From: Polaribacter ponticola
Lineage (GTDB): Bacteria; Bacteroidota; Bacteroidia; Flavobacteriales; Flavobacteriaceae
NCBI RefSeq assembly: GCF_026191475.2
Contig: NZ_JAOSLC020000003.1
Span: 1,333,001-1,397,000, forward strand
Direction of reading: 5' to 3'
DNA length: 64,000 nucleotides
The notes beneath the pieces were generated by a model. It did no database searches. It had not been told where the DNA came from and worked only from the letters and a program-made list of their open reading frames with translations. Positions within the stretch are counted from its first letter, which is position 1. Each line of letters opens with the position of its first letter. A program made the position numbers and the translations under genes. Shown piece by piece: positions 9,514 to 19,349 of the stretch.

Positions 9514-10698
9514 TTATTTTTCTTCGTTAAAATATACTTTATAGTATTTCATTTTCTTCTCTTCATCATAACCTCTTTCTAAATATTCTGAGGCCGCTTC
9601 AGGAGCATCAACATCTAATTTAATACTAATATTTGTATCTAATTTAATTTCAGTTTTAAGCTTGTTTTTTTCTTTCTTTAAAACTACACCAGAAACATCA
9701 AAATTATTTCTTACTAAAACATCATTTAGGTTTTCGAAATGTTTTTTATATTCATCAAATTGCTCTTTATGCTTATCTTCTTCAAAAACCTCATCTTTAA
9801 AAGTAGCATAATCTACAGACTCATTTTCTTTAAAATAATCTACTGTGTTAGCTAGAAAATTACCTTGTTCGTGCATTCCTAACTCAGGTTTAATAATTTC
9901 TTCAGAAAACTCCTTACACATTTCCAAATAGTTTTGTGTATGAGAATTATAATCATCTGCTAATTTAACAGACAAGAAGTTTTTAACCCAATATTGTGCA
10001 TCATAATTATTATTATCTACAGAAAAAACAACGGTTCCTTCTTCATCAGAGGTATTTAAAACCAAACAACCTTTGTCTATCCTTTTAGTAGAAATTCCTT
10101 TTTGAACTACAATATCAAAACTCTCATTATCATCTAAATAAGTTTGAAAAAAATCTACTTTATTCTCTATTTTAAAGATTCCAATAGCTTCTGTTAAAAC
10201 ATCTTTATATTCTAATCCTTCTATAAAAACAACCAGTACATCTCCTGTTTTTATTTGAGCTGAATTAGATTGTTCAAATAAATGATTTACTATGCTTTTA
10301 GAATATTCTACAAAACTTTCTTCATCTTTAAAAACTTCTTTTGCAAACTTATTTAACTCATTTAAACGAACATCTTCATGATTAGTAAAGCGATAACTTT
10401 GCGTTAAAGATCCAAACGGTTTTAATAAAAATCCTTTCATTAAATCGTAACTTTCTTGGTCGAAACGAATTAAATCTTCAGAAAAAACATTGCTACCACT
10501 GTTAAATTTATTGGCTACTTTATGAAGTATACATTTAGTAATTTCTGCTCTAGTTTTTTTATCATCACTTATAATTTTGGAGCGTAAAAATAGTTGAATT
10601 TTTAACTTATTTGATATTATTCTTGAAAGTTTATAAACAAGTTTAACCTTAATTAACTCTGCTCTTATATTTTTTTTGAATCGTTGAATGCTACGCAT
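9514..10698 (-). CDS. Nucleoid-associated protein, NdpA/YejK-like
   Basis: A 394-residue protein resembling the 37-kDa nucleoid-associated family. ITKCILHKVANKFNSG at about 54-69 is the conserved start of the domain. It is followed by LLKPFGSLTQSYRF, a central VVFIEGLEYKDVL strand and an acidic C-terminal half (QYWVKNFLSVKLADD). The family binds DNA weakly; its cellular role is unclear. About 50 basic residues precede the usual family start and no internal ATG exists there, so either this is a real extension or an upstream base error has lengthened the frame. It has no partner gene. rnhB follows upstream on the same strand. Confidence 0.72.
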   Translation of the reverse strand: MRSIQRFKKNIRAELIKVKLVYKLSRIISNKLKIQLFLRSKIISDDKKTRAEITKCILHKVANKFNSGSNVFSEDLIRFDQESYDLMKGFLLKPFGSLTQSYRFTNHEDVRLNELNKFAKEVFKDEESFVEYSKSIVNHLFEQSNSAQIKTGDVLVVFIEGLEYKDVLTEAIGIFKIENKVDFFQTYLDDNESFDIVVQKGISTKRIDKGCLVLNTSDEEGTVVFSVDNNNYDAQYWVKNFLSVKLADDYNSHTQNYLEMCKEFSEEIIKPELGMHEQGNFLANTVDYFKENESVDYATFKDEVFEEDKHKEQFDEYKKHFENLNDVLVRNNFDVSGVVLKKEKNKLKTEIKLDTNISIKLDVDAPEAASEYLERGYDEEKKMKYYKVYFNEEK

Positions 10699-10771
10699 TT
10701 AAAATGACATCCTTTTTTCTTTTTTAGAAAAAAACATAATGAAAAGCGGGTAATAGCTTATAAAAAACAAT

Positions 10772-11370
10772 TTACAACTTTAGCTTTGTCTGTTCTGGCA
10801 ATAATTTAAATGTTTTTCTATGGTATTTAGTTGCTCCAAATTCTCTAATAGCATTCCTATGTTCTTTAGTAGGATATCCTTTGTTTTTAGCCCAATTATA
10901 CATGGGAAATTCAAGATGAATTTTTGCCATATACTCGTCTCTATACGTTTTTGCTAATACAGATGCGGCGGCAATACTTAAATATTTAGCATCTCCTTTT
11001 ACAATTGTTTCATACGGAATCTCATTATATTTTCTAAATTTATTTCCGTCTATGATTATAAATTTTGGTGTAATTTTTAAAGCATCTATTGCTCTATGCA
11101 TTCCAGTTATTGAAGCTTGTAAAACATTAATTTTATCCACTTCTTCTTGCCAAACAAAAGAAACTCCAAAAGCAATAGCATTCTCCTCTATAAATGGTCT
11201 TAACTCTTCTCTTTTTTTTCTGATAATTGCTTGGAATCATTTAAAAAAGGGTGTGTAAAATTTTTAGGTAAAATTACTGCTGCGGCAACTACAGGACCAG
11301 ATAAACAACCTCTTCCTGCCTCATCTGTACCAGCTTCAAAAGAAAACCCACTAAAGTTTGATTTCAACAT
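10772..11370 (-). pseudogene. rnhB: Ribonuclease HII, frame broken by one base
   Basis: The gene starts with ATG at 11370. Its first frame encodes a normal RNase HII N-terminus with [19 protein letters not shown] (metal-binding Asp and Glu) and [11 protein letters not shown], then stops. The second frame continues with [53 protein letters not shown] and [15 protein letters not shown], the rest of the family core. One extra A in the run of eight at 11212-11219 (T on the plus strand) joins them as [10 protein letters not shown]. RNase HII removes ribonucleotides from DNA and is normally kept, so a sequencing error is the likely cause. Confidence 0.88.
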
Positions 11371-11449
11371 TTTACAAATTAACAGATTTCATCATAATTA
11401 TTAACAAATATTTTCGTTTTATTATTTTACATTTGCTACTGTAGAACTT

Positions 11450-13428
11450 ATGATGAATAAACGACATTTTTTCCTCTTATTATTTATTTTAACTTGGCTT
11501 AATAATACTTATTCGCAAATAAGAGAAATTAAAACTGAGTTTAAGAGTACTAAAAACCAATCTAATACATTTAACCTTTCTCCAAACGATTCTATTATTT
11601 CTGGTGAAACAAAAGTGTTACTTTCTGGAAAAACTAAATATACAGACTATAAAGTTTTTTCACATAAAAGAGATACTACTTATATAGACACTACTTTAAC
11701 AATTCAGAAAGAGTATAAATTTAATTATTTAAGAAGAGACAATTTCGAACTTCTTGCATTTCATAATCAAGGGCAGACTTTTAATAATTTAGGTTATAAT
11801 TTTAACAATATTAAACAATTTCCAGATATTGGTTTTACTAGTAAACAATTTAGTTATTTAGATATTGAAGATATAAAATATTATGAAGTTCCTACTCCTA
11901 CTTCCGAAATACTATATAGAACAGGCTTACAACAAGGGCAGGTTTTAGATGCTTTGTTTACCTTAAATTTTTCAAAAAGGCTTAATGTTTCGTTATCTTA
12001 TAAAGGCTTAAGATCTTTAGGTGCATATAGGCAATCTATAGCTAGTAATGGTAATTTTAGAGGTACATTTCATTATAGAACCCAAGAAAATCAATATGAA
12101 GTAAGAGCCCATATTACAAGTCAAGATTTTTTTAATGAAGAAAGTGGTGGATTAACTGCAGGAGCTTTAGAAAATTTTGTTTCTGAAGCGCCAGACTTTG
12201 AGAACAGAGCAAGATTAGACGTTAATTTAACTGATGCAGAAAACCAATTTGATGGTAGTAGAGTTTATTTCGACCACAGTTTTAAATTAATTTCCAATAA
12301 AGACTCAATACACAACAAAGACTTTAGCAACTTAAAAATTGGTCATATTTTTACAAACGAAAGCAAAAGTTATAGTTTTACTCAAGCTACTGCTACAACA
12401 GCAATATTTGGAAATATTAACTCAACAAATGCAAAAAATACAGAAGCCACAAGCAAAATAACAAATAACGAGTTCAACTTAGAATTTAATTCTAAATACG
12501 TTTTAGGAAAATTTAAAGCAAAAGTAAATTACACAAATTATTCTTATGGATATGATACTATTTTAAATAGTAACAGCACAATAAAAAAGCTAAAACTAGA
12601 AGGTAATGCATTTTCTATTGGAGCAGATTGGAAAGCTAGAATTAAAAACTTTTATTTAAATGCTGATGCTTCAATTACTCCAGGATCTGGTAGGTTGGCT
12701 GGAAACTACTTAAAAGGTGAAGCTGCTTATAAAAAAGACAGTCTTTTTACATTTAAAGGAAGCTTATTAATTAGCTCTAAATCATCTAATTTTAACACAT
12801 TATTACATCAAAGCTCATACGATGATTACAATTGGGATAATAATTTTAGTAATGTAAACACTAGAGATTTAGGTTTTATTTTTAACTCTAAATGGATTAA
12901 TGCTGGTCTTAACTTTACCAATATAGATAATTACACGTATTTTGATGAGAACAATGCTCCGCAACAGTTTACAAATCAAATTACTTATTTAAAAGTAAAA
13001 GCTAATAGGGAGTTTAAATACAAAAAATTTGGATTAGATAACACTGTTATGTATCAAAACGTTAGTAGTGGAAGTTCTGTTTTTAGAGTACCAGAAATTG
13101 TAACTAGAAATACACTTTATTATACAGATTATTGGTTTAAAGGAAAACCTATGTTAGTAAATATTGGTGCTACTTTTAAATATTTCACAAAATACAAAGC
13201 AAATGCTTATAATCCTTTATTAGCTGAATTCACACTTCAAAATGATGAAGAAATTGGTTTTCCTACTGTAGATGTGTTTTTTAACGCCCAAGTTCGTAGA
13301 ACACGCTTATATTTAAAGGTAGATAACGTAACATCGAGCTTTACTAAAAAAATTATTTTTCTGCTCCTAACTACCCTTATAGAGACTTTACAGTCCGTTT
13401 TGGTTTAGTTTGGAATTGGTTTATATAA
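11450..13428 (+). CDS. Putative outer membrane porin (Porin_10 family), C-terminus frameshifted
   Basis: About 659 residues with a signal peptide (residues 1-23, ending NTYSQ). The long body alternates polar and hydrophobic residues as in a beta-barrel. It matches the putative porin family of Bacteroidetes, including KQFSYLDIEDIKYYEVPTPTSEILYRTG near residue 145. As read, the frame ends at 13408 with an atypical tail. If the run of seven A at 13346-13352 had eight, the barrel end is restored as NYFSAPNYPYRDF and VRFGLVWNWFI with a stop at 13426-13428. The terminal aromatic residue is typical of outer membrane barrels. The transported substrate is unknown. Confidence 0.82.
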
Positions 13429-13492
13429 GTCTAAAAAAACTTATTATAAACTATGTTTTAAGTTAATTTAAAAAAACAATCTTAATTTTAAA

Positions 13493-13747
13493 ATGAAAAA
13501 TCAACTTAAAAACAACTGGAAACTTTTTTTAATTGCTAGTTTAACTCTAGGTTTAGCTCCTTTTAATCCTCCTCATATTTTTGGAAAAATAAAGTGGATT
13601 ATTGGAGGAAATGCTTTTTCAACTGAAAACGGAATGAATTCTGGAGACTGTTTTGATGTATTATTACACGGTTCTCCTTGGTTTTTATTATTGATTTCTA
13701 TACTGATAAATCTTTTTGCATTATTGGTAAAAAACGACCAGCAATAG
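13493..13747 (+). CDS. Small conserved membrane protein
   Basis: An 84-residue protein with two membrane segments (about 10-24 and 61-79) and a short loop carrying FNPPHIFGKIKWIIGGN and DCFDVLLHGSPW. I recall similar short proteins in Bacteroidetes that are sometimes labelled RND transporter without evidence; I do not assign a function. It starts 64 bases after the porin and its 3' end overlaps the convergent acetyltransferase gene by 50 bases. Confidence 0.6.
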   Translation: MKNQLKNNWKLFLIASLTLGLAPFNPPHIFGKIKWIIGGNAFSTENGMNSGDCFDVLLHGSPWFLLLISILINLFALLVKNDQQ

Positions 13748-14150
13748 AACTTTCTTTTTTATCAATAATTTCAAATCCTTTAGAGCCATAAAAAGTAACT
13801 GCATTAGGATCTGCTAATAATGTTATTTTATTACATCCTAAATCTTTCGCTTTTTGAAAAGCATGTTGTATTAGTTGATTTCCAATTCCTTTACCTATAA
13901 AAACTGGTAATACAAATAAAAATTCTAATTCAACAACTCTTAATTCTGGTTGATTTAAAATATAAAAGCCTATTATTTTATCATCAGAAATAAACTTATA
14001 AACAATCATTTCTTCAATAATACGTTCAGAAACTGTTAAGTCTTCTACCCAACTTTCTAAAATATCATTTGTATAACCCCAAAATGATTTCGATTTTAAA
14101 GCTATTTTAGTAAGTCTTTTTGCGTCAGAAATTTCAGCAATCTTTATCAT
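13698..14150 (-). CDS. GNAT family N-acetyltransferase
   Basis: A 150-residue acetyltransferase. The acetyl-CoA motif is VLPVFIGKGIGNQLIQHAFQKAKDLG (R/Q-x-x-G-x-G/A pattern, about 80-105), preceded by the strand ELRVVELEFLFVL and followed by ITLLADPNAVTFYGSKGFE, the usual motif B. It lies one base from the nhaC stop and reads in the same direction, downstream of it, so the two are probably co-transcribed. The acceptor substrate cannot be told from the sequence. Confidence 0.85.
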   Translation of the reverse strand: MIKIAEISDAKRLTKIALKSKSFWGYTNDILESWVEDLTVSERIIEEMIVYKFISDDKIIGFYILNQPELRVVELEFLFVLPVFIGKGIGNQLIQHAFQKAKDLGCNKITLLADPNAVTFYGSKGFEIIDKKESSIAGRFLPIMQKDLSV

Positions 14151-14151
14151 A

Positions 14152-15636
14152 TTATTTTGTAGCTAATTCTTTAATTTTAATTTTAAAAGCTGCAAAAATT
14201 AAGGTCATAAAAGGACTTAACCAATTAAAGATTGCATAGAGAGCATAATCAAAAACAGAAACTCCTAAAACTCCAGAATGGTAAGCTCCACAAGTATTCC
14301 AAGGTATTAACACAGAAGTTACTGTACCCGAATCTTCTAAAGTTCTACTTAAATTTTCTGGCGCCAAACCTTTATCTTTAAAAGCTTTTGCATACATTTT
14401 ACCTGGAACTACAATTGCCAAATATTGATCTGAAGCCGTAAAGTTTAAACCTATACATGTAAAAACAGTGCTTGCGAATAAACCAAAAACAGAATCGAAT
14501 AAACTTAACATAAAAGAACTAATTCTAGCTAAAGCTCCAATTGCATCCATTATACCTCCAAAAACCATGGCACATAAAATTAACCAAATTGTACCTAACA
14601 TTTTAGACATTCCGCCTGCTGTAAATAAATCTGCTAATGCTTCATTTTCTGTAGCAACAGAAGTTTCTACTGTTATGGCTTGTAAAATACCTTTATAACC
14701 AGAAGAAAAATCTAAACTATCTACTCCAGCTACTTGAGCAACAACTTCTGGCTGAAAAATTAAAGCGAAAATTGCTCCTAAAATAGTACCTGCCAATAAA
14801 GCTGCTAAAGGTGGAGTTTTTTTAACTATTAAAACGATTACAACAACAGGAACTATAAATAACCATGGGGTTATATTAAACGCTTTATTTATATCTATAA
14901 GTAAAACATTAGTATCTGCTTCACCAGAAGTATTAATTGTAAAACCTAAAATTAAAAAAATAATTAAAGTAATTACTACTGTTGGTATGGTTGTAAATGC
15001 CATATATTTTATGTGGGTAAATAAATCTGTACCCGCCATTGCAGGTGCTAAATTTGTAGTGTCTGACATTGGCGACATTTTATCTCCAAAATATGCACCA
15101 GATAAAACTGCACCTGCTGTCATACCTAAAGAAATACCTAATGCCTCTCCAATACCTATTAATGCAATACCTACAGTAGCTGAAGTAGTCCAAGAACTAC
15201 CTGTAGCTATAGAAATTACAGCACAAATTATTAAACATGCTGCTAAAAATATTGTAGGATTTAGTACCTGCAAACCATAATAAATCATTGAGGGTATAAT
15301 ACCACTAATTAACCAAGTACCAGCTAAAGCACCTACCATTAATAAAATTAAAATTGCGCCAGCTGTAGACTTTATGTTTTCTGCTACTTCCTCAATCATC
15401 GTTTTGTAAGAAACTTTATTTCTAAATCCTACAATTGCTGCAACTGCACCACCTAACAGTAACACAAACTGATTACTTCCACTTAAAGCATCATCTCCAA
15501 AAACAAAAACATTATATGCCAACATTGCTACTAAAGCTAAAACAGGAAACATTGCCTCCCAAATATTCAACTCTTTATTTTCAATGATTTTTTGATCTTC
15601 AATGTTAATTTCTGATAGATTTTTATCGTCTTGCAT
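14152..15636 (-). CDS. nhaC: Na+/H+ antiporter, NhaC family
   Basis: A 494-residue inner membrane protein with about twelve hydrophobic segments. The family signature region TGSSWTTSATVGIALIGIGEALGISLGMTAGAVLSGAYFGDKMSPMSDTTNLAPA (polar residues inside the membrane core, around 145-200) is clear. The length is normal. NhaC exchanges Na+ for H+ and suits a marine bacterium. The N-terminal 25 residues are a cytoplasmic acidic stretch. The start is divergent from, and nearly abuts, the metal-dependent hydrolase gene. Confidence 0.9.
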   Translation of the reverse strand: MQDDKNLSEINIEDQKIIENKELNIWEAMFPVLALVAMLAYNVFVFGDDALSGSNQFVLLLGGAVAAIVGFRNKVSYKTMIEEVAENIKSTAGAILILLMVGALAGTWLISGIIPSMIYYGLQVLNPTIFLAACLIICAVISIATGSSWTTSATVGIALIGIGEALGISLGMTAGAVLSGAYFGDKMSPMSDTTNLAPAMAGTDLFTHIKYMAFTTIPTVVITLIIFLILGFTINTSGEADTNVLLIDINKAFNITPWLFIVPVVVIVLIVKKTPPLAALLAGTILGAIFALIFQPEVVAQVAGVDSLDFSSGYKGILQAITVETSVATENEALADLFTAGGMSKMLGTIWLILCAMVFGGIMDAIGALARISSFMLSLFDSVFGLFASTVFTCIGLNFTASDQYLAIVVPGKMYAKAFKDKGLAPENLSRTLEDSGTVTSVLIPWNTCGAYHSGVLGVSVFDYALYAIFNWLSPFMTLIFAAFKIKIKELATK

Positions 15637-15714
15637 TCTATAAATTTTGGTTCTGTAATGTTACGATTTTACATAATGTTATGCAAATCAAATTGGTTGG
15701 CTTATTTTTGCTTT

Positions 15715-16737
15715 ATGGACTCATTAACTCAAATTGTTTTAGGTGCTGCTTGCGGAGAAGCTATTCTTGGAAAAAAGATAGGAAACAAAGCTCTTTTATT
15801 TGGTGCAATTGGAGGAACAATTCCTGATTTAGATGTTTTTATAGGAAAAATGCTATACAATAATGAAATACAAGCTATGGCTTTTCATAGAGGTTTTATG
15901 CATTCTATTTTATTTGCAGTTTTAAGTTGTTTTGTATTTGGATGGATTACTTTTAAACTTTATAACGCTGGAAAAAGAAAACACACAACCACTTTAAAAA
16001 GTTGGATTACGTTATTCTTTTGGTCCATTTTTACCCACCCGATTTTAGATTGCTTTACACCATACGGAACACAATTATTTGCACCTTTTTCTAATTACAG
16101 GGTTGCTTTTAATAACATTTCTGTTGCAGACCCAATGTATACCATTCCTTTTTTAATTTGCATAATCATTTTAATGTTTTTTAATAGAAAAAGGGCTCGA
16201 AGATCTTGGTGGTTAAAAGTTGGCATTTACATTAGTTCTATTTATATGCTTTTTACTATCATTAATAAATTTTATATTGACTCCATTTTTAAAAAATCAT
16301 TTAAAAAAGCAGGTATTAATTATCAAAGGTTTTCTGCTCAACCCACAATTTTAAATAATATATTATGGTATTCTGTTGCAGAAACGGACAAAAATTACCA
16401 TTTAACTTTTTATTCTTTACTTGATAAAAGTTCTGTTGCAGAAAAAATTTTGACAATCGAAAAAAAGCATGATTTAATCGATATGACAGACACAAACTTA
16501 GAAACTTTAACTTGGTTTAGTAATAACTATTACAATCTCTCAAAAAAAGAAAAAGTGGGTACTTATAAATATGTAGATTTAAGATACCCAATGCTAAATC
16601 CAGAAGATGTAAAAACTTCTGTTTTTAATTTCACAATTTTTAATAAAAACCAAGTGTGGGATATTTTACCTTTTGATGGTTCGCCTCCAAATAAAGATGA
16701 TTTTTCTAAATTTATTGAGCGTTTAAAAGGTATTTAA
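15715..16737 (+). CDS. Membrane-bound metal-dependent hydrolase (YdjM/DUF457 type)
   Basis: About 340 residues. The N-terminal half matches the inner-membrane hydrolase family: MDSLTQIVLGAACGEAILG, GGTIPDLDVF, FHRGFMHSI and SIFTHPILDCFTPYGTQLF, whose His and Asp residues are likely metal ligands. Four or so membrane segments lie between 1 and 190. The C-terminal 150 residues are soluble and less conserved. I chose the ATG at 15715; an in-frame ATG at 15631 would overlap the nhaC start and adds no family sequence. Homologues are linked to membrane or phospholipid processes, but the substrate is unknown. Confidence 0.82.
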   Translation: MDSLTQIVLGAACGEAILGKKIGNKALLFGAIGGTIPDLDVFIGKMLYNNEIQAMAFHRGFMHSILFAVLSCFVFGWITFKLYNAGKRKHTTTLKSWITLFFWSIFTHPILDCFTPYGTQLFAPFSNYRVAFNNISVADPMYTIPFLICIIILMFFNRKRARRSWWLKVGIYISSIYMLFTIINKFYIDSIFKKSFKKAGINYQRFSAQPTILNNILWYSVAETDKNYHLTFYSLLDKSSVAEKILTIEKKHDLIDMTDTNLETLTWFSNNYYNLSKKEKVGTYKYVDLRYPMLNPEDVKTSVFNFTIFNKNQVWDILPFDGSPPNKDDFSKFIERLKGI

Positions 16738-16779
16738 TTAATATTACTTAATATATCTAAAACAATTGGTTTTAAACCG

Positions 16780-17373
16780 CTAAAAAAACTCAACAGCAAT
16801 AACCATTACAATTAAACCCATTAAACGCATCATAACATTTATACCTGTCTGACCTAATAACTTTATGATTTTAGATGAACTATAAAGAATTAAGTATGTT
16901 AATAAAATGACCACAAACGCGGCAAAAATTAAGATCGCCTTTTTTTCTAACGAATCAGCATCTTCCATCATTACAATAGCATTTGTTAGAGCTCCAGGTC
17001 CACAAATCATTGGAATTGCTAATGGAGTAACAGAAATATCATTTACATAGGTTTTTATTTCTGATTCTTTTAATTTTACCTTACCCAATCTAGCTTGTAA
17101 CATATCCATTCCCATTAAAAAGAATATAACACCACCAACAACTCTAAAACTATTAACAGAAATTCCAAAGAAATTAAACAATACTTGTCCAGAAAAAGCG
17201 AAAATTATTATTGTAAAAAAACTTACTATTGATGCTTTTTGAGCCGTTCTAGTTCTATGAATATTATCTAATTCAGATGTCATAGTCATAAAAATTGGCA
17301 TTGTACCAAAAGGGTTTATCAACGTAAAAAAAGACGTAAATGATAATATACCAAATGCAATTACTTCGTTCAT
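16780..17373 (-). CDS. MarC family integral membrane protein
   Basis: A 197-residue protein with six predicted membrane segments. The two internal repeats typical of MarC/UPF0056 are seen in SFTSFFTLINPFGTMPIFMTMT and TPLAIPMICGPGALTNAIVMM (NPFG and GPGA motifs in re-entrant positions). The family was once linked to antibiotic resistance but its role is not established. It lies 9 bases downstream of the PLP lyase gene on the same strand, so a shared transcript is likely. Confidence 0.88.
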   Translation of the reverse strand: MNEVIAFGILSFTSFFTLINPFGTMPIFMTMTSELDNIHRTRTAQKASIVSFFTIIIFAFSGQVLFNFFGISVNSFRVVGGVIFFLMGMDMLQARLGKVKLKESEIKTYVNDISVTPLAIPMICGPGALTNAIVMMEDADSLEKKAILIFAAFVVILLTYLILYSSSKIIKLLGQTGINVMMRLMGLIVMVIAVEFF

Positions 17374-17382
17374 AAAAGCTAT

Positions 17383-18606
17383 TTATAAGACTCCAACTTC
17401 TTTCATACAAGATTTCATAATCTCATAAGTTCTCGCAATATCATTATCTAAACCAATAGAAAAACGAATTAAACCATTAGATAACCCCATTTCTTTTTGC
17501 TCTTCTTCTGGTATTTCTGAAGATGTAGAACTTCCTGGAGCAGAAAATAATGTTTTATAAAAACCTAAACTTACTGCTAAATAACCTAAGTTCTTTTCTT
17601 GCATTAACTCCATTAAAGCATTTGCTTTCTCTAAAGAACCTGTATCGATTGTTAACATGCCACCGAAACCATATTCGGTATTCATCATACTTTTAAAAAG
17701 TTGATGAGAAGGATGAGATTCCAAACCAGGATACACTGTTTTTAGTCCATCTGCTTCAAATTTATCAGCTAAAAAAGCAGCATTAAAACTGTGCTGTTTC
17801 ATTCTAAGATGCAATGTTCTCATGTTTTTTAGAACAGATGAAGCCCTTAAAGAATCCATTGTAGATCCTAACAACATACTTGCTCCACTATTTACATTTC
17901 TTAAATCATTTATAAATTCTTGAGTACCACAAACAACACCTCCAACAGTATCTGAAGACCCATTAATAAATTTAGTTAAACTATGAATAACAACATCTGC
18001 GCCTAATTTTATAGGAGATATTGACAAAGGAGAAAACGTATTATCAACCACTAATTTTAAATTATACTTTTTCGCTAAATCGGATAAACCAGCAATATCT
18101 GCCACTTCTAAAAGCGGATTACTCACAGATTCACAATAAATAACTTTGGTGTTTTCTGTAATTGAAGCTTCTACAACATCTAATCTGGTAATATCTACGA
18201 ATGTAGTTTCTATACCCAACCTTGGTGTAAAATTCTTTAAAAAAGCATAAGTTCCACCATAAATTGTTCTACTAGAAACAATGTGCTCTCCTGCTCCTAC
18301 CAACTGTAATAAAACAGGTGTAATAGCGCCCATTCCAGAAGCAGAAACATTTGCTGTTTCTGTACCTTCCATTGCTGCTAAAGCTTCTCCTAAATACAAA
18401 TTACTAGGTGTTGTATGACGTGAATATAAATGACACCCATCTGTATTACCTTCAAAAGTATCTGCCATTGTTTTTGCTGAAATAAAGGTATATGTTGATG
18501 AATCTGAAATTGATGGATTTACACCTCCAAATTCTCCGAAATATTGTAAATCTTGAATTTTATTCGCTGGTTTGAATTTCATAATTGGTTCTGGTTTATC
18601 AAACAA
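17383..18606 (-). CDS. Cys/Met metabolism PLP lyase (methionine gamma-lyase-like)
   Basis: About 400 residues of the trans-sulfuration PLP family. HLYSRHTTPSNLYLGEALAAMEGTE carries the phosphate-binding Tyr/Arg of the neighbouring subunit. ASGMGAITPV, VVDNTFSPLSISPIKLGADVVIHSLTKFINGSSD (PLP Lys in SLTK) and GLIRFSIGLDN follow. The sequence is closest in memory to methionine gamma-lyase or cystathionine gamma-lyase rather than MetB; substrate choice cannot be settled by eye. An internal ATG at 18582 (MKFKPANKIQDLQ) is an equally good start. A divergent Lrp/AsnC gene and a shared inverted repeat suggest local control by amino acid supply. Confidence 0.83.
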   Translation of the reverse strand: MFDKPEPIMKFKPANKIQDLQYFGEFGGVNPSISDSSTYTFISAKTMADTFEGNTDGCHLYSRHTTPSNLYLGEALAAMEGTETANVSASGMGAITPVLLQLVGAGEHIVSSRTIYGGTYAFLKNFTPRLGIETTFVDITRLDVVEASITENTKVIYCESVSNPLLEVADIAGLSDLAKKYNLKLVVDNTFSPLSISPIKLGADVVIHSLTKFINGSSDTVGGVVCGTQEFINDLRNVNSGASMLLGSTMDSLRASSVLKNMRTLHLRMKQHSFNAAFLADKFEADGLKTVYPGLESHPSHQLFKSMMNTEYGFGGMLTIDTGSLEKANALMELMQEKNLGYLAVSLGFYKTLFSAPGSSTSSEIPEEEQKEMGLSNGLIRFSIGLDNDIARTYEIMKSCMKEVGVL

Positions 18607-18640
18607 AATTAATTCAACATAGAAAATTTACCAACCAAAA

Positions 18641-18665
18641 TAGATAAATATAGATTTTTTATCTA
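18641..18665. promoter_or_regulatory. Inverted repeat, candidate Lrp operator
   Basis: Half-sites TAGATAAA and TTTATCTA are perfect complements separated by 9 A/T bases. They lie in the 129-base divergent gap between the PLP lyase and lrp genes. This is a plausible site for autoregulation and control of the lyase by the Lrp protein, inferred from position only. Confidence 0.4.
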
Positions 18666-18735
18666 AATTTGATTAAAAATGTAATTTTAAAATCTAATTA
18701 ACCGTTACTTTAATTCATTTTATAGAAAATTTATA

Positions 18736-19191
18736 ATGTTAGACACCATAGATAAAAAGCTCATTAATTTATTACAAAATGATAGTAAACAAACTACTAA
18801 ACAACTCAGTTTACAGCTGAACTTATCTGTTACTGCTGTTTATGAACGCATTAAAAAACTAGAGAACAATAAGGTTATCGAAAATTATGTGGCCATCATC
18901 AACAAAAATAAAATTGAAAAATCATTTATGGTTTTCTGCCATATTAAATTGATTCAACATTCGAGAGAATACGTAACTACTTTTGAACGAGAAATTCTAA
19001 AACTAGAAGAAGTTTCAGAATGCTTTCATGTTAGTGGTGATTATGATTATATCTTAAAAATTTATGTAAAAGATATGGATAAATATCGTGATTTTATGGT
19101 TACAAAATTAACAGCCATAAAATATATTGGCAGTACTCATAGTACCTTTGCAATTGAGCAAGTAAAAAATACGACAGCTATATATTTGTAA
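18736..19191 (+). CDS. Lrp/AsnC family transcriptional regulator
   Basis: A 151-residue regulator. The N-terminal winged helix (residues 1-55) reads DTIDKKLINLLQNDSKQTTKQLSLQLNLSVTAVYERIKKLE, the standard Lrp helix-turn-helix. The C-terminal RAM domain (about 65-145) includes VSECFHVSGDYDYILKIYVKDMDKYRDF, the effector and oligomer interface. It normally binds amino acids and forms octamers. Divergent from the Met/Cys lyase gene, it may sense methionine or a related amino acid; that link is an inference. Confidence 0.92.
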   Translation: MLDTIDKKLINLLQNDSKQTTKQLSLQLNLSVTAVYERIKKLENNKVIENYVAIINKNKIEKSFMVFCHIKLIQHSREYVTTFEREILKLEEVSECFHVSGDYDYILKIYVKDMDKYRDFMVTKLTAIKYIGSTHSTFAIEQVKNTTAIYL

Positions 19192-19195
19192 AAAG

Positions 19196-19227
19196 AAAAC
19201 CCGAAAACTTTTAGCTTTCGGGTTTTT
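19196..19227. terminator. Intrinsic terminator between lrp and the CDGSH gene
   Basis: Hairpin arms AACCCGAAA and TTTCGGGTT with a 9-base loop, flanked by A and T runs. It can serve both convergent genes. Confidence 0.85.
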
Positions 19228-19247
19228 ATTAATATTTAATAATTAAA

Positions 19248-19328
19248 TTATTTATTTGAGTGAGAACCATCACAATTTCCATTAGGGTCTTGAGTGTTTC
19301 CGCAACCACAAGGTCTATCAGCTTTCAT
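19248..19328 (-). CDS. 26-residue CDGSH-type iron-sulfur mini-protein
   Basis: A very short open frame (ATG at 19328, TAA at 19248-19250) encoding PCGCGNTQDPNGNCDGSH near its end. That is one complete CDGSH-like ligand set, three Cys and one His, which in mitoNEET-type proteins binds a 2Fe-2S cluster. Spacing before the last Cys is longer than the usual C-x-C-x2-(S/T)-x3-P-x-C-D-G-x-H. The frame starts 21 bases after the yceI stop and is followed by a terminator, so it is likely the second gene of a yceI operon. The coding call rests on motif and position. Confidence 0.75.
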   Translation of the reverse strand: MKADRPCGCGNTQDPNGNCDGSHSNK

Positions 19329-19349
19329 AAATTTTATTTTTTAAAATTT

